This document shows positions 1 through 8,117 of a stretch of 52,324 bases of DNA, in pieces. The notes beneath the pieces were generated by a model. That model saw only the letters and a program-made list of their open reading frames with translations, had not been told where the DNA came from and did no database searches. Each line of letters opens with the position of its first letter. The first letter of the stretch is position 1. Both the position numbers and the translations under genes were made by a program. Source of the stretch: JAVJPJ01 sp040217295 (GTDB taxonomy: Bacteria > Pseudomonadota > Alphaproteobacteria > Rhodobacterales > Rhodobacteraceae); the NCBI GenBank assembly GCA_964460185.1, contig CAYWTM010000009.1:1-52324 (forward strand). The letters run 5' to 3'.

Positions 1-312
1 GGTGAGACGGCGGTGGTTGGTGACAACGTATCGATGTTGCATTCGGTCACGCTTGGCGGGACCGGCAAGGAAGAGGAAGACCGTCATCCCAAGATCGGCG
101 ACGGCGTACTGATCGGGGCAGGGGCCAAGGTGCTGGGCAATATCAAGATCGGCAATTGCAGCCGGATCGCGGCAGGTTCGGTCGTGCTGGAGGAGGTGCC
201 GCCGTGCAAGACGGTGGCCGGCGTGCCCGCCAGGATCGTCGGTGAGGCAGGCTGCGCGCAACCGTCGATGAGCATGGACCATCTGTTTGGTGGTGCCGCA
301 ACGGATCACTGA
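1..312 (+). CDS. cysE: Serine O-acetyltransferase, C-terminal part (5' end outside window)
   Basis: The frame is open from base 1 and codes for about 103 residues of a left-handed beta-helix acetyltransferase. Hexapeptide repeats such as IGDGVLIGAGAKVLGNI and IGNCSRIAAGSVVL are followed by VPPCKTVAGVPARIVG, the typical end of CysE. The preceding LHSVTLGGTGK with a following HPKIGDG is the CysE active-site loop region. CysE makes O-acetylserine from serine and acetyl-CoA, the first step of cysteine synthesis in the cytoplasm. The real start lies upstream of the window, so the internal GTG at base 13 is not a start. The C-terminal tail after the helix is where cysteine feedback acts in the family. 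Confidence 0.93.
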   Translation, partial: GETAVVGDNVSMLHSVTLGGTGKEEEDRHPKIGDGVLIGAGAKVLGNIKIGNCSRIAAGSVVLEEVPPCKTVAGVPARIVGEAGCAQPSMSMDHLFGGAATDH

Positions 313-491
313 ATGATGCGGCGGGCTGGCGTCACGGCGGCGGCGATATGCCCGAGCCGTGCACAGCCTGTCCGGTCAGACGTGGCGCGTGGTGAAATCG
401 TCCTGGTCTTCGAGCCGGTCTAAGCCCGCCCATGTCCCTGCCGGGCAGCGTGCATGACGCGCCCGGCACGGCACTCCAATGTCCGCTGGAC

Positions 492-2312
492 TCAGCCGGC
501 AGCGCGCGACTGACGCTTGCGCTCGTGCGGGTCGAGGAAGCGTTTGCGCAGCCGGATGGCGTTTGGCGTGACCTCGACCAGTTCATCGTCGTCGATATAG
601 GCGATGGCCTGTTCCAGCGACATCGTCACGGGCGTGGTCAGACGGACCGCCTCATCGGTGCCCGATGCCCGCACGTTGGTCAGTTTCTTGCCTTTGAGCG
701 GGTTCACTTCCAGGTCGTTTTCGCGGCTGTGTTCGCCGATGATCATGCCGGTGTAGATCGGGGCCTGGGCACCGATGAACATCTTGCCGCGATCTTCGAG
801 ATTCCAGAGCGCGTAGGCCACGGATACCCCGTTTTCCATCGAGATCAGAACGCCTGCGCGGCGGCCCTCGATCGGGCCCTTGAAGGGTTCCCAGGCGTGG
901 AACACGCGGTTCAGAACGCCGGTGCCGCGCGTGTCGGTCAGAAACTCGCCATGATAGCCGATCAACCCGCGCGAGGGCACATGGGCTATGATCCGGGTCT
1001 TGCCGGCACCCGCCGGTTTCATCTCCACCAGTTCACCCTTGCGGGTACCTGTGATCTTTTCGATCACGGCGCCGGAATATTCGTCATCGACGTCGATGGT
1101 GACTTCTTCGACGGGTTCCAGCCTTTGTTCGCCGTCATCCTTGAACAGCACCTGCGGACGGGAAATCGAAAGCTCGAACCCTTCGCGGCGCATGTTCTCG
1201 ATCAGAACACCCATCTGCAATTCGCCCCGGCCCGCGACCTCGAAGGCCTCGCCGCCGGGGGTGTCGCTGACCTTGATCGCGACGTTTGATTCCGCTTCTT
1301 TCATCAGGCGCTCGCGGATCACGCGGGATTGCACCTTTTTGCCATCGCGGCCGGCCAGCGGGCTGTCATTGATCCCGAAGGTCACGGTGATGGTGGGCGG
1401 GTCGATGGGCTGTGCGTGCAGGGGTTCGTCCACGGCAAGCGCGCAGATGGTGTCGGCAACGGTCGATTTGGTCATGCCGGCAAGGCTGACGATATCACCG
1501 GCCAGCGCCTCGTCGATGTCTTGCTGCCCCAGGCCCCGGAAGGCCTGGATACGGGTTACGCGGAATTGTTCGACCTTTTCGCCCAGACGGCTGAGTGTCT
1601 GCACCGTCTGGCCGACCTTGAGGCGGCCGGTTTCCACGCGCCCCGTCAGAAGGCGGCCCACGAAGGGATCCGCACCCAGAGTGGTGGCGAGCATGCGGAA
1701 ATCTTCGTTCTGGTGGGCAATCTGGCGTGGTTTCGGCACGTGATTGACGATCAGGTTGAACAGCGCGTGCAAGTCTTTTTGCGGCCCGTTCAGTTCATGA
1801 TCCGCCCAACCGGCACGCCCCGAGGCATACATGTGCGGAAAATCCAGCTGGTCTTCGTCGGCATCGAGGGATGCGAACAGATCGAAAACCTCGTCCAGCG
1901 CGCGGTCCGGTTCGGCATCGGGTTTGTCGACCTTGTTGAGTACGACGATCGGGCGCAGCCCAAGCGCCAGAGCCTTGGATGTCACGAATTTCGTCTGTGG
2001 CATCGGGCCTTCGGCCGCATCCACCAACAGCACGACTCCGTCGACCATCGACAAGATGCGTTCCACCTCGCCGCCGAAATCGGCGTGACCGGGGGTGTCG
2101 ACGATGTTGATCCGGGTGCCTTTCCATTCCACCGAGGTGGGCTTGGCGAAGATCGTGATGCCGCGTTCGCGTTCCAGATCGTTGCTGTCCATGGCGCGTT
2201 CGGCCACGGCCTGGTTTTCGCGGAAGGCACCGGATTGTTTCAGAAGGTTGTCCACCAGCGTTGTCTTGCCGTGGTCGACGTGGGCGATAATCGCAATATT
2301 GCGCAGGTCCAT
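492..2312 (-). CDS. typA: Ribosome-associated translational GTPase TypA/BipA
   Basis: 606 residues, the usual length of TypA. The G domain shows the P-loop AHVDHGKTT near residue 10, RERGITI in switch I, DTPGHADF (G3) and NKVD (G4). It is followed by the EF-G-like domains II, III and V and the C-terminal domain special to TypA (residues about 480-600, with GRGELQMGVLIENMRREG near 360). TypA binds the ribosome, helps 50S assembly and is needed in cold and stress. The start ATG follows a weak AAAAGG. The gene points left, away from irr, with a hairpin and a small membrane-protein gene between them. Identification is secure from the motifs and the full length. Confidence 0.97.
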   Translation of the reverse strand: MDLRNIAIIAHVDHGKTTLVDNLLKQSGAFRENQAVAERAMDSNDLERERGITIFAKPTSVEWKGTRINIVDTPGHADFGGEVERILSMVDGVVLLVDAAEGPMPQTKFVTSKALALGLRPIVVLNKVDKPDAEPDRALDEVFDLFASLDADEDQLDFPHMYASGRAGWADHELNGPQKDLHALFNLIVNHVPKPRQIAHQNEDFRMLATTLGADPFVGRLLTGRVETGRLKVGQTVQTLSRLGEKVEQFRVTRIQAFRGLGQQDIDEALAGDIVSLAGMTKSTVADTICALAVDEPLHAQPIDPPTITVTFGINDSPLAGRDGKKVQSRVIRERLMKEAESNVAIKVSDTPGGEAFEVAGRGELQMGVLIENMRREGFELSISRPQVLFKDDGEQRLEPVEEVTIDVDDEYSGAVIEKITGTRKGELVEMKPAGAGKTRIIAHVPSRGLIGYHGEFLTDTRGTGVLNRVFHAWEPFKGPIEGRRAGVLISMENGVSVAYALWNLEDRGKMFIGAQAPIYTGMIIGEHSRENDLEVNPLKGKKLTNVRASGTDEAVRLTTPVTMSLEQAIAYIDDDELVEVTPNAIRLRKRFLDPHERKRQSRAAG

Positions 2313-2409
2313 GGGGGCGGGGCCTTTTGGAGAAATCGGAGGGTTGGCCGAGCCGTTACAGGCTGGCGCGGGCTTTGGCTAGGGGCGAAGGAGGTTCATG
2401 CCGCATTCC

Positions 2410-2437
2410 GGTGGCGAAATCATCGATTATCGCCACC
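2410..2437 (-). terminator. Strong hairpin between small membrane-protein gene and typA
   Basis: GGTGGCGA (2410-2417) pairs with TCGCCACC (2430-2437), and an inner AATC/GATT stem adds four pairs with a single bulged A. It lies 6 bases beyond the stop of the small gene on the minus strand. No U-tract follows, so it may be a terminator-like or RNA-stabilising hairpin rather than a classical intrinsic terminator. Confidence 0.4.
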
Positions 2438-2442
2438 AGGGA

Positions 2443-2676
2443 TCAGGTCTTCCACTGCCGCCACAGGGTCAGGGCGCACAGGCAGGCGAATGCCAGCGAT
2501 ACTCCACCCCATACCAGGCCGCTTGTCGTGTAGACCGTCGTCGTGTTCGGGTCATAGCAGCGACCAAGCTCGTTGAAGCAGTCGCGCCAGCGGTAGTACC
2601 GATTGTGGAAAGCGATCCCGAACACAATGGACATGGCTGCGAAGGCCAGTGGCGCAAGGTACCGTCGCAGCCCCAA
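2443..2676 (-). CDS. Small membrane protein downstream of irr, function unknown
   Basis: 77 residues if started at TTG (2676), which lies 2 bases after the irr stop codon. An ATG at 2634 would give 63 residues but would cut the first hydrophobic segment. Two likely membrane helices are visible, YLAPLAFAAMSIVFGIAF near residues 6-23 and SGLVWGGVSLAFACLCALTL near 52-71. Between them is a polar loop with two cysteines (DCFNELGRCYD), which could form a disulfide outside the membrane. I do not recognise the family. Close packing behind irr suggests co-transcription with it. The hydrophobic pattern and coupling argue for a real gene; the start codon is uncertain. Confidence 0.55.
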   Translation of the reverse strand: MGLRRYLAPLAFAAMSIVFGIAFHNRYYRWRDCFNELGRCYDPNTTTVYTTSGLVWGGVSLAFACLCALTLWRQWKT

Positions 2677-2678
2677 GT

Positions 2679-3098
2679 TCAGCTGATCTTGCGCAGGCGG
2701 ATCACCACGTCGAGTTTTGCGATCTCGTAGCCTTCGGGAATGTCGGGCAGGGACTTTATCTGCAACTCGGCCTTTGGAGCGTCGGTCAGATGGCCGGTTT
2801 CCTCAAGGTAGAAATGCGGATGGTCATCCATGCGCGTGTCGAAATAACTGCGCGATCCGTCAACGGTGACTTCCTGCATCAGGCCGGCATCACAAAACGC
2901 CTTGAGCGTGTTGTACACCGTGGCCAGCGACACCTTGTCCCCGGATGCCATGACGGCATCATGCAGACCTTCGGCAGTTACGTGCCGGTTTTGCCCGTCG
3001 CCCACCAGAAGCGACGCCAGCGTCAGACGCTGACGCGTCGGGCGCAGATCGGCCTGAGCCAGCCATGTCTTGCTGCGTTCGAGTGCTTCGGGCGTCAT
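2679..3098 (-). CDS. irr: Iron response regulator Irr (Fur superfamily)
   Basis: 139 residues from an ATG preceded by AAGGAAGA at good spacing. A longer frame upstream exists but lacks any Fur-like sequence. The N-terminal winged helix contains LRPTRQRLTLASLL and SLATVYNTLKAFCDAGL, the Fur-family DNA-recognition region. The C-terminal dimer domain has the histidine cluster DDHPHFYLEETGHL, the place where Irr proteins bind heme/metal, and lacks the CxxC zinc motifs of Fur. In Alphaproteobacteria Irr senses iron through heme status and controls heme synthesis, iron storage and uptake through iron control elements. It is divergent from fabA, a common arrangement in Rhodobacteraceae. A candidate Irr target site lies before the bacterioferritin-like gene at 38.2 kb. 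Confidence 0.93.
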   Translation of the reverse strand: MTPEALERSKTWLAQADLRPTRQRLTLASLLVGDGQNRHVTAEGLHDAVMASGDKVSLATVYNTLKAFCDAGLMQEVTVDGSRSYFDTRMDDHPHFYLEETGHLTDAPKAELQIKSLPDIPEGYEIAKLDVVIRLRKIS

Positions 3099-3127
3099 CC
3101 GTGGGTCTTCCTTCGTGCTGACGGCTT

Positions 3128-3157
3128 TATATAGGACAATTCGAGCATCTGTTTCAA
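3128..3157 (-). promoter_or_regulatory. Predicted sigma70-type promoter of irr
   Basis: On the minus strand TTGAAA (3152-3157) and TATATA (3128-3133) are separated by 18 bases, placing the start of transcription about 20-25 bases before the irr ATG. The match is good for an alphaproteobacterium. This is a prediction from the sequence only. Confidence 0.55.
3130..3146. promoter_or_regulatory. Weak Irr-box-like sequence overlapping the irr promoter
   Basis: TATAGGA-CAA-TTCGAGC matches the iron control element pattern TTTAGAA-N3-TTCTAAA at 9 of 14 arm positions. It overlaps the -10 box and spacer of the predicted irr promoter, where an autoregulatory site would sit. The match is poor enough that chance is a fair explanation. 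Confidence 0.2.
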
Positions 3158-3271
3158 TCTCTATCCGCCTGTGGTTTTGGAGCGGGCAGCGCACTTGCCA
3201 GCCCCGAACCCCCGATGCTAGACGTCCAGCCCATATAGAGAACAAATATTCTGGCTATCAGGCGGGGACAC

Positions 3272-3781
3272 ATGGCGGATTATCCCAAATCATTCGACCG
3301 CGAGGCATTGCTGGCTTGTGCACGCGGTGAGCTGTTTGGCCCCGGCAACGCGCAGTTGCCGGAACCCCCGATGCTGATGATGGACCGGATCACGGATATC
3401 TCGGATGATGGCGGCGCGCATGGCAAGGGACATGTGGTGGCCGAATTCGATATCACGCCCGATCTCTGGTTCTTCGGATGCCATTTCCCCGGCAATCCGA
3501 TCATGCCGGGCTGTCTGGGTCTTGACGGTCTGTGGCAATTGACCGGGTTCAACCTTGGCTGGCGCGGCTGGCAGGGGCGGGGCTACGCGCTGGGCGTCGG
3601 GGAGGTCAAACTGACCGGCATGGTGCGCCCCGAGCGAAAGATGCTGACCTACTACGTGGATTTCACCAAGGCCATCCAGACCCGTCGTCTGACCATGGGG
3701 GTTGCCGACGGCCGGGTCGAAGCCGATGGAGAAGTGATCTATCTGGTCAAGGACATGAAAGTGGCGCTCAGCGAAAGCTGA
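3272..3781 (+). CDS. fabA: 3-hydroxydecanoyl-ACP dehydratase/isomerase
   Basis: 169 residues, the normal FabA length. The hot-dog fold active site is visible: His71 in FFGCHFPGNPIMPG and Asp85 in CLGLD, matching the His70/Asp84 pair of the E. coli enzyme. FabA dehydrates 3-hydroxydecanoyl-ACP and isomerises the product to cis-3-decenoyl-ACP, which commits chains to unsaturated fatty acids. The ATG follows GGCGGGGA. It is the first gene of a fabA-fabB-fabI operon and is divergent from irr. The 170-base gap to irr must hold its promoter, but I could not pick convincing -35/-10 boxes on this strand. Confidence 0.97.
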   Translation: MADYPKSFDREALLACARGELFGPGNAQLPEPPMLMMDRITDISDDGGAHGKGHVVAEFDITPDLWFFGCHFPGNPIMPGCLGLDGLWQLTGFNLGWRGWQGRGYALGVGEVKLTGMVRPERKMLTYYVDFTKAIQTRRLTMGVADGRVEADGEVIYLVKDMKVALSES

Positions 3782-3808
3782 GACGCCCGTGAACAGGGAG
3801 AACAGCCG

Positions 3809-5038
3809 ATGCGTCGTGTCGTCGTTACAGGGCTTGGTATCGTCTCGCCCATCGGAAACAACGCCGAAGAGGTCATAGCCAGCCTGAAAGCCGGCACTTC
3901 GGGCATCGAGGCATCGCCCGAGATGGCCGAACACGGCTTTCGCAGCCAGATCGCCGGAACGCTCAAGATCGATGTCGCCGACCATGTCGACAAGCGCGCG
4001 CTGCGGTTCATGGGACCGGGCGCCGCCTACGCCCATATCGCGATGGGCCAGGCGATTGCCGATGCCGGCCTGGAAGACGCCGATGTGATGAACGAGCGGT
4101 CCGGCCTGATCGCGGGTTCGGGCGGGCCGTCGACCTCGGCGATGTTCACGGCGCATCAATCGGTTCTCAATACCGGCGCGACCAAGCGCATCGGCCCCTT
4201 CGCGGTGCCCAAGTGCATGTCGTCCACGATCTCGGCCAACCTTGCGACCGCCTACAAGATCAAGGGCATCAATTATTCCATCACTTCGGCCTGTTCCACG
4301 TCGCTGCATTGCATCGGGGCGGCCGCCGAACAGATCATGATGGGCAAGCAAGACGTCATGTTCGCGGGTGGCGCGGAAGAACTGGATTGGACGCTGTCGT
4401 GCCTGTTCGACGCGATGGGCGCGATGTCGTCCAAGTTCAACGACACGCCATCCCGCGCGTCGCGGGCCTTTGACGCGGATCGCGACGGATTCGTGATCGG
4501 CGGGGGCGGCGCGATCCTCGTCCTCGAAGAGTTGGACCGTGCCTTGGCGCGGGGTGCCAGGATCTATGCCGAAGTCACCGGTTTCGCGGCGACCTCGGAC
4601 GGGCATGACATGGTCGCGCCCTCGGGCGAAGGCGGCGAACGGGCGATGCGGCTGGCGTTGCAGACCCTGCCAGAGGGGCGGTCGATCAGCTATATCAACG
4701 CCCATGGCACCTCGACCCCGGTGGGCGATGTCGGTGAGGTCGAGGCGGTGCGACGCGTATTCGGTCAGGGCACGACGCCGCCGATATCCTCGACCAAATC
4801 CATGACGGGCCATGCGCAGGGGGCGGCGGGCGCGCTTGAGGCGACGTTCTGCCTCTTGATGCTGGATGGCGATTTCATCGCGCCCTCGATCAATGTCGAA
4901 ACGCTGGATCCGGCCCTTGATCCGGCCGAAATCGCCACCGCGTTCAGGGCCGATGCCGGCCTGGATACGGTGATGACCAATTCCTTTGGATTCGGCGGCA
5001 CGAATGGTTCGATGCTGCTGAGCCGATTTGAGAAGTGA
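3809..5038 (+). CDS. fabB: 3-oxoacyl-ACP synthase I (KAS I)
   Basis: 409 residues. The thiolase-fold condensing enzyme has the nucleophile Cys162 in SACSTSLHC and the two catalytic histidines in NAHGTSTPVGD and TKSMTGHAQGAAG (Cys-His-His of KAS I/II). FabB elongates the cis-3-decenoyl-ACP made by FabA, so the two together provide unsaturated fatty acids. The gene starts 27 bases after fabA with a CAGGGAGA ribosome site and is clearly in the same operon. Pairing with fabA favours FabB over FabF. Confidence 0.96.
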   Translation: MRRVVVTGLGIVSPIGNNAEEVIASLKAGTSGIEASPEMAEHGFRSQIAGTLKIDVADHVDKRALRFMGPGAAYAHIAMGQAIADAGLEDADVMNERSGLIAGSGGPSTSAMFTAHQSVLNTGATKRIGPFAVPKCMSSTISANLATAYKIKGINYSITSACSTSLHCIGAAAEQIMMGKQDVMFAGGAEELDWTLSCLFDAMGAMSSKFNDTPSRASRAFDADRDGFVIGGGGAILVLEELDRALARGARIYAEVTGFAATSDGHDMVAPSGEGGERAMRLALQTLPEGRSISYINAHGTSTPVGDVGEVEAVRRVFGQGTTPPISSTKSMTGHAQGAAGALEATFCLLMLDGDFIAPSINVETLDPALDPAEIATAFRADAGLDTVMTNSFGFGGTNGSMLLSRFEK

Positions 5039-5048
5039 GACCCTGAGC

Positions 5049-5837
5049 ATGGCGAATTTGATGGCTGGCAAGCGCGGTCTTGTGATGGGTGTCGCCAATG
5101 ACCGCTCGATTGCCTGGGGCATTGCCAGGGCGCTGCATGCCGAGGGGGCGGAGCTGGCCTTTTCCTACCAGGGGGAGGCGTTCGGCAAGCGGGTGGAGCC
5201 GCTGGCCGCGTCGGTCGGCAGCAATCTTCTGGTCGACGTGGACGTGATGGACGATGCCTCGATGGACGCGTGTTTCGCACAGCTGAAACAGACATGGGGC
5301 AGCCTTGATTTCGTGGTGCATGCCATCGCCTTTTCCGACAAGGCGGAATTGACGGGGCGCTTCATCAACACCTCGCGCGAGAATTTCCGCAATTCGCTGA
5401 GCATCAGCTGCTTTTCGTTCATTGACGTGGCGCGTCGCGCGTCCGAGTTGATGCCCGACGGCGGCAGCCTGATCACGCTGACCTACCAGGGGTCGAACCG
5501 CGTGACGCCGTATTACAACGTGATGGGGGTGGCCAAGGCGGCCCTGGAATCGGCGGTGCGCTACCTGGCCAATGACCTTGGACCGCAGGGGATTCGCGTG
5601 AACGCGATCAGCCCCGGGCCGATGAAGACCCTGGCGGGCGCCGCGATCGGTGGCGCGCGCAAGACCTTCAAGACGACCGAGATGAACGCGCCCCTGCGAT
5701 CGAACGCGACACTGGAGGCGGTGGGCGGCACGGCGGTCTACCTGGCATCGGCGTATGGCGCATGCACGACGGGAGAGATCGTGACCGTGGATGGCGGGTT
5801 CCATGTGCTGGGCATGCCGCAGCCCGAAAACCTGTGA
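5049..5837 (+). CDS. fabI: Enoyl-ACP reductase (NADH), FabI
   Basis: 262 residues from the ATG at 5049, where MANLMAGKRGLVMGVANDRS begins; an upstream in-frame start overlaps fabB and adds no family sequence. FabI is an atypical short-chain dehydrogenase: the nucleotide-binding start is GLVMGVANDRSIAWGIA, and the active pair is Tyr156-x6-Lys163 in YYNVMGVAK. It reduces trans-2-enoyl-ACP in the last step of each elongation cycle and is the triclosan target in the family. It lies 10 bases after fabB, third in the fab operon. A hairpin repeat follows the stop and probably ends or insulates the operon. Confidence 0.96.
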   Translation: MANLMAGKRGLVMGVANDRSIAWGIARALHAEGAELAFSYQGEAFGKRVEPLAASVGSNLLVDVDVMDDASMDACFAQLKQTWGSLDFVVHAIAFSDKAELTGRFINTSRENFRNSLSISCFSFIDVARRASELMPDGGSLITLTYQGSNRVTPYYNVMGVAKAALESAVRYLANDLGPQGIRVNAISPGPMKTLAGAAIGGARKTFKTTEMNAPLRSNATLEAVGGTAVYLASAYGACTTGEIVTVDGGFHVLGMPQPENL

Positions 5838-5896
5838 TCTGACCGACCCGGCGGTGCGCGTGCCGCGCGTCGGGTTTGCCTCGCTGCGCTCAGGTG

Positions 5897-5959
5897 CCGG
5901 GGGCTCTGCCCCCGGGCGGCTGCGCCGCCGTCCCCCGGGATATTTCCGAAACGAAGAAG
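5897..5959 (+). repeat. Intergenic repeat family A, copy 1 (twin hairpins plus 20-base tail)
   Basis: A first hairpin pairs CCGGGGGC (5897-5904) with GCCCCCGG (5908-5915) around a TCT loop. A second, GGCGGC/GCCGCC, has a TGC loop (5915-5929). Then comes TCCCCCGGG and the tail ATATTTCCGAAACGAAGAAG (5940-5959). The same plan recurs at 13826-13881 (inverted) and 33319-33377. It sits between the convergent fabI and FKBP genes. Confidence 0.8.
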
Positions 5960-5983
5960 GGGCTGGCGGCGCCGCCGATCCGG

Positions 5984-6412
5984 TCAGGCGACCTTGACCA
6001 GTTCGACCGCGAAGGTCAGGTCCTTGCCGGCCAGCGGATGATTGGCGTCAAGCGTCACGTGGGTGTCCGATACCTCGGTCACGGTAACCGGCATGGCCTG
6101 ACCATCGGGGGTCTGGACCTGTAGCTGGGTGCCGAGGTCGAGCGGGATGTGATCTGGCACCGCATCGCGCGGGACTTGTTGCATCGCCTGGTCATTGCGC
6201 GGGCCATAGGCCCGGTCGGCAGGGATGGTGACGGTCTTCGTGTCGCCCTCGGACAGTCCGTCAAGGGCGGCTTCGAGGCCGGGGATGATCTGGCCCGCGC
6301 CCATTTCGAAGGTCAGCGGATCGCGACCTTGCGAGCTGTCGAAGGTGGTGCCATCGGCAAGGGTGCCTGTGTAGTGAATGGAGACGGTGGTTCCGGCTTT
6401 GGCCTGGGTCAT
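5984..6412 (-). CDS. FKBP-type peptidyl-prolyl isomerase, SlyD-like
   Basis: 142 residues. It starts with VSIHYTGTLADGTTFDSS and continues with MGAGQIIPGLEAALDGLSEGDTK, the FKBP fold with its Asp and aromatic active-site residues. An inserted flap domain (about residues 67-120, VPRDAVPDHIPLDLG to VTLDANHPLAGK) is the mark of SlyD-type chaperone isomerases; DANHPLAGK is the conserved return strand. The metal-binding histidine-rich tail of E. coli SlyD is absent, so a nickel role is unlikely. It should act as a cytoplasmic folding helper. It stands alone, convergent to fabI. Confidence 0.92.
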   Translation of the reverse strand: MTQAKAGTTVSIHYTGTLADGTTFDSSQGRDPLTFEMGAGQIIPGLEAALDGLSEGDTKTVTIPADRAYGPRNDQAMQQVPRDAVPDHIPLDLGTQLQVQTPDGQAMPVTVTEVSDTHVTLDANHPLAGKDLTFAVELVKVA

Positions 6413-6597
6413 GGATTGCTTTCGGGGATTGGTGTGACTTGCGGCGCGCGGGTCGATCTGTGCGCCCGGTCTGTGGCGCGCCTTGGCTCAGGGGGCTTTT
6501 GTACTGCGTAATGGCGCGAAAGGAAACCGGGAGACACAAGGAATTGTCGCGGCGGCGGCTGTGTGCGAGTGTCGCGCCATTGGGGGCAGGAGCGCGC

Positions 6598-7284
6598 ATG
6601 TCACGGATCAGCACAGTTGTCTTCGATGCTTATGGCACGTTGTTCGATGTCAGCGCGGCGGCGCGCGCGTTGGCCGAGGCGCCGGGCAATGCGGCCTTTG
6701 CCAAGGTTTGGGTGCAAGTGGCCAATGACTGGCGGCTCAAACAGCTGCAATATTCGTGGCTGCGTGCGATCACGGGCGAATATTGTGATTTCTGGCAAGT
6801 GACGCAAGACGGGCTGGATTGGGCTCTGGCGCGGGTGGGCATGGAGGAGTCCGGCCTGCGCGAGGCGCTTTTGGGTCTGTATTGGGAGCTTCGGGCCTAC
6901 CCGGAAGTGCCCGCGATGCTGGCGGCGCTGAAAGCGGGCGGGAAGACCACCGCGATCTTGTCCAATGGCAGTCCCGCGATGCTGGACGGGGCGGTATCCT
7001 CGGCAGGTGTGGGGGGCTTTCTGGATGCGGTTCTCAGCGTCGAGGAGGTCGGCAATTTCAAACCCGATGCCCGTGTCTATGACCTGGTCGGGGCGCGGTT
7101 CGGCTGCGCGCGCGACGAGGTTCTGTTCGTGTCATCGAACGGGTGGGATGCGGCCTCGGCGGCGCGTTATGGCTTCACCACGCTTTGGGTGAACCGGGCG
7201 GGGGAGCCGGTGGATCGTTTGCCGGGGCGTCCGGCCCACATGGCGCGCGACCTGACAGGTGTTCCGGGCATGGTCGGTCTGTGA
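6598..7284 (+). CDS. Haloacid dehalogenase, type II (L-2-haloacid dehalogenase family)
   Basis: 228 residues from the ATG at 6598, which has AGGAG 5 bases upstream; a longer frame begins inside non-homologous DNA. The nucleophile is Asp10 in VVFDAYGTLFDV. Further motifs are ILSNGSP (motif II), the lysine in NFKPDARVYDLV, and FVSSNGWDAASAARYGF followed by WVNR, which together mark the type II L-2-haloacid dehalogenases within the HAD superfamily. The family removes halide from L-2-haloacids, giving D-2-hydroxyacids, but many such annotated proteins have unknown natural substrates. It is the first gene of a coupled trio. Confidence 0.9.
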   Translation: MSRISTVVFDAYGTLFDVSAAARALAEAPGNAAFAKVWVQVANDWRLKQLQYSWLRAITGEYCDFWQVTQDGLDWALARVGMEESGLREALLGLYWELRAYPEVPAMLAALKAGGKTTAILSNGSPAMLDGAVSSAGVGGFLDAVLSVEEVGNFKPDARVYDLVGARFGCARDEVLFVSSNGWDAASAARYGFTTLWVNRAGEPVDRLPGRPAHMARDLTGVPGMVGL

Positions 7285-8117
7285 TGGAGTATGTGACGGC
7301 AGCCGACGGCCTGCGCCTGGCCTACCGGGACCAGGGCAGGGGCCGCGCGCTTTTGTGTTTGCCGGGCCTGACCCGCAACATGGAGGATTTCGAACCGGTC
7401 CTGGATGCGTTCGGGGACCGTGCGCGTATCATCCGCATGGATTTCCGGGGCCGTGGGTCGTCTGATTTCGGGGATCCCGCCACCTACCAGATCCCGCAGG
7501 AGGCGGCGGATGTGCTGGCGTTGCTGGATCATCTCGGGTTGGAGAAGACGGCCATCCTTGGCACCTCGCGCGGGGGGCTGGTGGCCCTGGTCCTTGCGGC
7601 GATGGCGCCGGATCGTCTGTCGGGCGTGATCTTCAACGATATCGGCCCCGAGATCATGCCGCAGGGCCTGGCCTACATCATGGATTACCTGGGTCGCCCA
7701 CCGCGCTTTGCGTCGTTGGCGGAGGCAGCCGCCGCGCTTCCGGCCCATTATGCGCCGGCGTTTCAGGATGTGCCGGATGCGACCTGGGCGGCCTTCGCCC
7801 GCAGGGTGTACCGCGAAGAGGGGGGAAGGTTGCATCTGCGCTATGATCCGCGCCTGCGCGAGGCCGTGGCGCCCGCGTTCGAGCCGGGGGCGGTTGCACC
7901 GGATCTGTGGCCGTTATTCGACGCCCTGGCGGGCAAGCCCCTGGGTCTGATCCGGGGGGCGGCCTCCAACCTGTTGTCCGCTGACACGGCGGCCGAGATG
8001 CGGCGCCGCCGGCCTGACATGGCCTTTGCAGATATTGCGAAACGCGGCCATGTGCCGTTCTTGGATGAACCCCAGGCCATCGATGTGATCGCCGCGGTGT
8101 TGGAGAAACTGGAATGA
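7284..8117 (+). CDS. Alpha/beta-fold hydrolase
   Basis: 277 residues. The start ATG overlaps the stop of the dehalogenase gene (ATGA), showing translational coupling. Features of the fold are the oxyanion-hole region LLCLPGLTRNMEDF, the strand-turn RIIRMDFRGRGSSDF, the nucleophile elbow ILGTSRGGLVAL (Ser in GTSRG), and a late histidine in AKRGHVPFLDEP. This is a complete Ser-Asp-His hydrolase. The substrate cannot be read from the sequence. Members next to dehalogenases are often called haloalkane dehalogenase- or esterase-like, but I see no diagnostic halide-binding tryptophan pattern and leave it general. Confidence 0.88.
   Translation: MEYVTAADGLRLAYRDQGRGRALLCLPGLTRNMEDFEPVLDAFGDRARIIRMDFRGRGSSDFGDPATYQIPQEAADVLALLDHLGLEKTAILGTSRGGLVALVLAAMAPDRLSGVIFNDIGPEIMPQGLAYIMDYLGRPPRFASLAEAAAALPAHYAPAFQDVPDATWAAFARRVYREEGGRLHLRYDPRLREAVAPAFEPGAVAPDLWPLFDALAGKPLGLIRGAASNLLSADTAAEMRRRRPDMAFADIAKRGHVPFLDEPQAIDVIAAVLEKLE

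Noticed and set aside
313..423. 36-residue frame starting right after the cysE stop (TGAATGATG)
   Set aside because: No ribosome site, no hydrophobic or conserved pattern; overlap with the stop looks like chance.
2398..2730. Plus-strand frame of 110 residues with a perfect GAAGGAGG before its ATG
   Set aside because: The ribosome site is striking, but the product is low-complexity and lies antisense to the small membrane protein and the end of irr.
3234..3254. AGAA-N6-TTCT repeat before fabA as an Irr box
   Set aside because: The arm spacing does not fit the iron control element (3 bases), and aligned at the right spacing only one short arm matches.
3290..5122. 610-residue open frame antisense to fabA-fabB
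   Set aside because: It is Arg/His/Gly-rich with no domain, a usual artefact of high-GC DNA opposite real genes.
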